The notes under the pieces: model-generated | The model's database searches: none | Seen by the model: the letters and a program-made list of their open reading frames with translations, nothing else | What the model was told of the DNA's origin: nothing | Made by a program: the position numbers and the translations under genes | Assembly: GCF_001659605.2 (NCBI RefSeq) | Contig: NC_035174.2 | Span: 684,389-748,388, forward strand | DNA length: 64,000 nucleotides | Origin: Manihot esculenta | Taxonomy: Eukaryota > Streptophyta > Magnoliopsida > Malpighiales > Euphorbiaceae | Direction of reading: 5' to 3' | Part shown: in pieces, positions 60,510 through 64,000 of the stretch | Numbering within the stretch: the first letter of the stretch is position 1 | Layout of the letters: every line of letters begins with the position of its first letter

Positions 60510-61794
60510 GTAGGAATCTATAGCTTTATGGGGATTACAGCTTCTGTTCCAAATGCCAATGCGAACAGTGTCTCTCCTATTGGTGTCTGAGGTGTGGTCC
60601 GAAATGTCCATAAGATGCTATGCAGTTCGATTGTCCAATTCTTTTTAGCACCATTTAGCCGTTTTTTCAGCCCTTGGAGGATAGCTTGGTTTGCCACCTT
60701 GATTTGGCTATTCGTCTGCGGATGGGCTGCTAAGGAAAACTTGTGCCATATACTCATATTCCTTATGAAATCTCACAAAGAGTTGCAGTCAAACTGCCTT
60801 CCGTTATCTGATATGAGCACCCTGGGTATCCCGAACCGGCAAATGATGTTATCCCATACAAAATCTATCACCTTCCAGGCTGTGATGGTAGGTATGGCCT
60901 CTACTTTGGGCCACTTAGAGAAGTACTATACAGTTACGATTACAAATAGCTTATGTCCTACCGTTTTACGGAATGAACCCAGAATATTTATCCCCCATTG
61001 TGAGAATAGCCACGAGCTTGATATACTTGATTGTGGCGTAGCCGGGCTATTAATAGCATTAGCGAACCCTTGGCAAATGTCACATCTCTTAACAAATTTC
61101 GCGGCTTCTTTCTTCGCTGTGAGCCAGTAATATCCCTACCAAAAAATCTTGTTCGCTAATGTGGTTGGTCTCTCATGAACTCCACAGACCCCCCTGGTGT
61201 ATCTCTTGGATTACCCTGGAAGCCTCTTTCAGTCCTACACATGTCAACCATGGACTGGACTTCCCCCTCCGATATAGAGTTCCTCTTACCGCTTGATAAT
61301 TGGTAGCCTTACCTGCAATTTTCTGAGTTTCTGCTTTTTTTTGGGCAATTTTCCAATCTCGAGGTATTCTAGGTATGGAGTCATCCAGCTTCATTTTTCA
61401 TCAACTTGCATGATGGAGGCTGACTTTTTGAAGGTAGGGACATCGATTTGTTGTACATACACTTCATTTGGGAGTTGGTTTAGCTCTTCCACAGATAATT
61501 TGTTAAGCAAGTCTGCTCTTCATTATCTTCTCGAGGTATTCTTTGGTACTTGATAATGATTCCTTGCTCCCCAAGCTCAGCTTCCAGAGCTTGTACTTTA
61601 GCCAAGTACCTTTGCATGATGGGGTCCTTTGCCTTATATACTCCCGTTATTTGGTTTACTATTAGCTATGAGTCACTGTTTATTCTCAGGTTGATCGCCC
61701 CAACTCTTACGGCTATCTGCATTCTATTCAAAAGGGCTTCGTATTTTGCCATGTTATTAGACACTGAAAATCCAAAGCACAGGACATAACATTA
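60510..61794 (-). pseudogene. Integrase and second (archaeal-type) RNase H of the Tat-lineage element
   Basis: Reading the minus strand from 61794, a segment SVSNNMAKYEALLNRMQIAV then LIVNQITGVYKAKDPIMQRY matches the second RNase H that marks Tat/Ogre elements. Integrase follows: zinc-site region (IHQGGLW near 61190, CDICQ near 61090), core, and AHPQTNSQIKVANQ near 60700. Two catalytic residues are changed: the first Asp is Asn (WGINILGSF) and the Glu is Lys (QIKV). Several stops break the frame, so it is dead. Confidence 0.8.
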
Positions 61795-61975
61795 GGGGTG
61801 AGCAGAATCCGGTTCGAACCGAAAAAACCGACCGAACCGAACCGATTTGAAAATTTGGTTCGGTTTTTTATACATTTTGGTTCGGTTCGGTTTTAAATTT
61901 CAGAAATTTTGGTTATTTCGGTTCGGTTCGGTTTTGATCAGAAAAAAACCGAAAATCTTTTTCAAAGCAAACCGA
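61795..61975. mobile_element. Small insertion rich in GGTTCGGTTCGGTTT
   Basis: A 180-bp patch opens ATTAGGGGTGAGCAGAATCC and consists of forward and inverted CGGTTCGGTT/AACCGAACCG repeats. It interrupts the pol frame between RNase H and the second RNase H. The GGGGTGAGCA start with CGGTT repeats is a common type of plant MITE end, but the second end is not evident, so it may be truncated. Confidence 0.5.
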
Positions 61976-62990
61976 TTTTGGTCATGAATCTACTAATGAA
62001 CAGCTCTTCTCCTGCCAGGGGACTGCTAAGCATGTGCGGAGAGCTTAGATATTCTTTGAGGCTTTTGAAGGCCTATTGGCAATCTTCCGTCCATTCAAAT
62101 TCCAAGACTTTCCTTAGCTTCTTCAATAAAGGTAGGTACCTCTCTGCTGACTTGGACATGAATCTGTTAAGTTCTACTACCCTTCTTGTGAGTCTTTGTA
62201 CATCCCTTACACAAGTCGGCTTAGACATACTCAATATGGCTTCTACTTTTTCTGGGTTCAGGTCTTGTCCTTTACACTGACCATGTACCCTAAAAATTTT
62301 CCTCTTCTGATGAAGAAAGCACATTTCACGGGGTTCAACCTCTTTCTATATCTCTATAGTACCTGGAATACTTCTTCCAAGTTAATCAAATGTTGTTAGA
62401 AAGTCTAGCTTTTAACTACCACGTCATCGATGTACACCTCCACATTTCTCCCTATCTAATCTTTGAAGATTTTATTCATCAGCCACTAGTACGTTGCTTC
62501 GGTATTTTTCAACCCAAAAGGCCTAGCCTTGTAGCATTATGTTCTGTCTTTAGTTATGAAGGAGGTCTTTTCTTCATTTGACCTATACATGGGGATCTGA
62601 TGATACCCTGACATAGTATGTAAAGACGATAAGTAATCAAAGCGGGCCGTAGAATCGATTATTTTATTAATATCTGGGAGCGGATAACAATCTTTTTGAC
62701 AGGTTTAGTTTAAATCAGTGAAATCTATACACATTCTATACTTTCCATTGGCTTTTTTTACTAACACAGGGTTAGCTAACTACTGTGGGTACATTACTTC
62801 CCTAATAAACCCGACCTCTTTTAATTTCTCCACCTCTTCTGTTATAGCCAGTTGTTTCTCCTTCCCGAAGACTCTCTTCTTCTGTTTTACTGGCTTAGCT
62901 CTGGGGAGAATGTTCAGCTTGTGGGTCATCATCTATGGATCAATCCCTGGCATATCAGAAAGCTTTCAGGTGAAGCTTGAGAGATGCCCC
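61976..62990 (-). pseudogene. Reverse transcriptase and RNase H of the Tat-lineage element
   Basis: Minus-strand frames show the RT signature MCIDFTDLN...YPLPDIN, SGYHQIPM (about 62600), and YIDD at 62423-62434, then LNPEKVEAIL (about 62250). The first catalytic Asp before SGYHQI is His (SSLHTMSGYHQ). Stops and shifts divide it. The domain order on the minus strand is protease, RT, RNase H, second RNase H, integrase, so the element is Ty3-gypsy. Confidence 0.8.
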
Positions 62991-64000
62991 TGAATTAAGG
63001 CCATTGTAGCTTCCTTCTGGCACTCTTCCAAGCTTGCATTGATGCCCTTATCGCTTTCTTCTATGGATAATGAGAAGGTCTCCAGCTTATCCACAAGTTC
63101 AGTCCTGGCCTCCTTCTTTTCATCTTGGATCTCTATGACTTCGGGGTTTATGTCTTCTGGCTGGGTACATTGTTCCTCCACTATGGCTAGGTATACAGCT
63201 ATGGCTTTCTCCTGCCTTCCTCAGACGATTTTGACCCATGCCCGGTATACAGCTCTGGCTTTCTCCTGCCTTCCTCAGACGATTCAGACCCTTGCCTCTA
63301 TTGGAAACTTCATAGTCAGATACCAAATGCTGGCCACTGCTTCAAAATCATATAGCATTGGTTTTCCTAGGATGGCGTTGTAGCTCAAGGGTAACTTCAC
63401 CACTAGAAATATTGCATAGTGAGTCCGTGATAGGAGCGGCTCCCCTAGGGTGAAGGCCACCTTTCCTTTTCCTTCCACTGCTACTGGGGTTCTCCCTATC
63501 CCCTTGACCAAGGCTTGATCCCTGACCAGCTGCTCTTCAGGTATCTTCATCTGTTGAAAGACCCTGTAAGGTAATAGATTCACTTTGCTACCGTTGTCTA
63601 CTAGCACCTTTCAGACCTTAAAGTTATGGATGACAGCCTCGATGACCAAGGCATCGTCATGGGGCATCTGTACTCCCTGCGCATCCTCTAGAAAAAAAGA
63701 GATAGTTATTGGAGAGTGTTTAGCAACCTGCATCACTTCTGTGTTGCTTTCGCCTTCATTTCTACCTCTCTTCTTCTCTTTCGGACTCATACTGCCTCCG
63801 GTCCTTCCAATAATCATATTGATTGTTTTGCTGAAGCCGTCGTTTATTGCCGCCCCGATCTGTCTCCTGGGCCTTTCCCCAGTTCCATTTTGTTGTTGCC
63901 TCTGGTCCTCTAGCTTCTTCGAGAAATTTCAAAGGTGGCCTCTCTTGATTAGCCTTTCTATCTTGTTTATTAACTGATAGCAGTCCTTTGTTTCATGGCC
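62966..64000 (-). pseudogene. Gag-end, protease and linker of the Tat-lineage element (runs off the window)
   Basis: Within 63284-63817 the minus strand reads KVLVDNGSKVNLLPYRVFQ (protease active site D-N-G-S type), AILGKPMLYDFEAV and MKFPIE, as in Tat-lineage proteases. A charged linker before RT lies at 62966-63181, with a short tandem duplication at about 63185-63285 (CAGCT-TGGCTTTCTCCTGCC twice). The gag part continues past 64000. Confidence 0.75.

Noticed and set aside
60594..61130. 178-codon plus-strand open frame
   Set aside because: It is the reverse complement of the decayed integrase core on the minus strand and has no protein pattern of its own.

Overview
The window is nuclear DNA of a flowering plant, almost certainly a eudicot. 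The evidence is AT-rich intergenic DNA, GT-AG introns, nested LTR retrotransposons and two plant-type single-copy genes. The retrotransposon and gene sequences would fit Malpighiales (for example Euphorbiaceae), but I cannot prove the species from the sequence.

Layout. 1-16193: two members of one young Ty3-gypsy (Tekay/Del-like chromovirus) family. Element A (minus strand, 1-7801, its 3' LTR cut by the window edge) lies inside the 5' LTR of element B (plus strand, 7802-16193). B in turn lies inside an old, stop-riddled Ty1-copia element (16194-24517, plus). The copia element also carries a 1352-bp Mutator-type fold-back element (18246-19597, 9-bp target duplication) and, inside its 3' LTR, a solo LTR of the chromovirus family (21579-23617, 5-bp target duplication). 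24518-26586 is AT-rich DNA with a chromodomain relic. 26587-35845 is element C, a full-length copy of the same family with target duplications and a gag deletion. 35851-41035 is AT-rich DNA with a Pack-MULE (38049-38993) that seems to carry pieces of an HSC70-interacting protein gene, and a 275-bp higher-order repeat.

Genes. 41036-42534 is a two-exon gene for a CFL1-like WW-domain protein (253 aa), a candidate regulator of epidermis and cuticle. 48448-54175 is a 13-exon gene for NOC3 (834 aa), a nucleolar ribosome-biogenesis protein, with telo-box and GGCCCA promoter motifs. The DNA between and around them is AT-rich and shows little beyond a retroposon-like, poly(A)-tailed sequence (about 45114-45684).

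56323-58732 is another solo LTR of the chromovirus family with a 5-bp target duplication. 59400-64000 is a decayed Tat/Ogre-lineage Ty3-gypsy element on the minus strand (protease, RT, RNase H, second RNase H, integrase) with an antisense extra ORF on the plus strand downstream of integrase.

The main themes are nested transposition, LTRs packed with TTCGGC-C-GCCGAA palindromes, a conserved hairpin just upstream of the polypurine tract, and a possible spliced leader in the chromovirus family. No CRISPR array or convincing tRNA or rRNA gene was seen.
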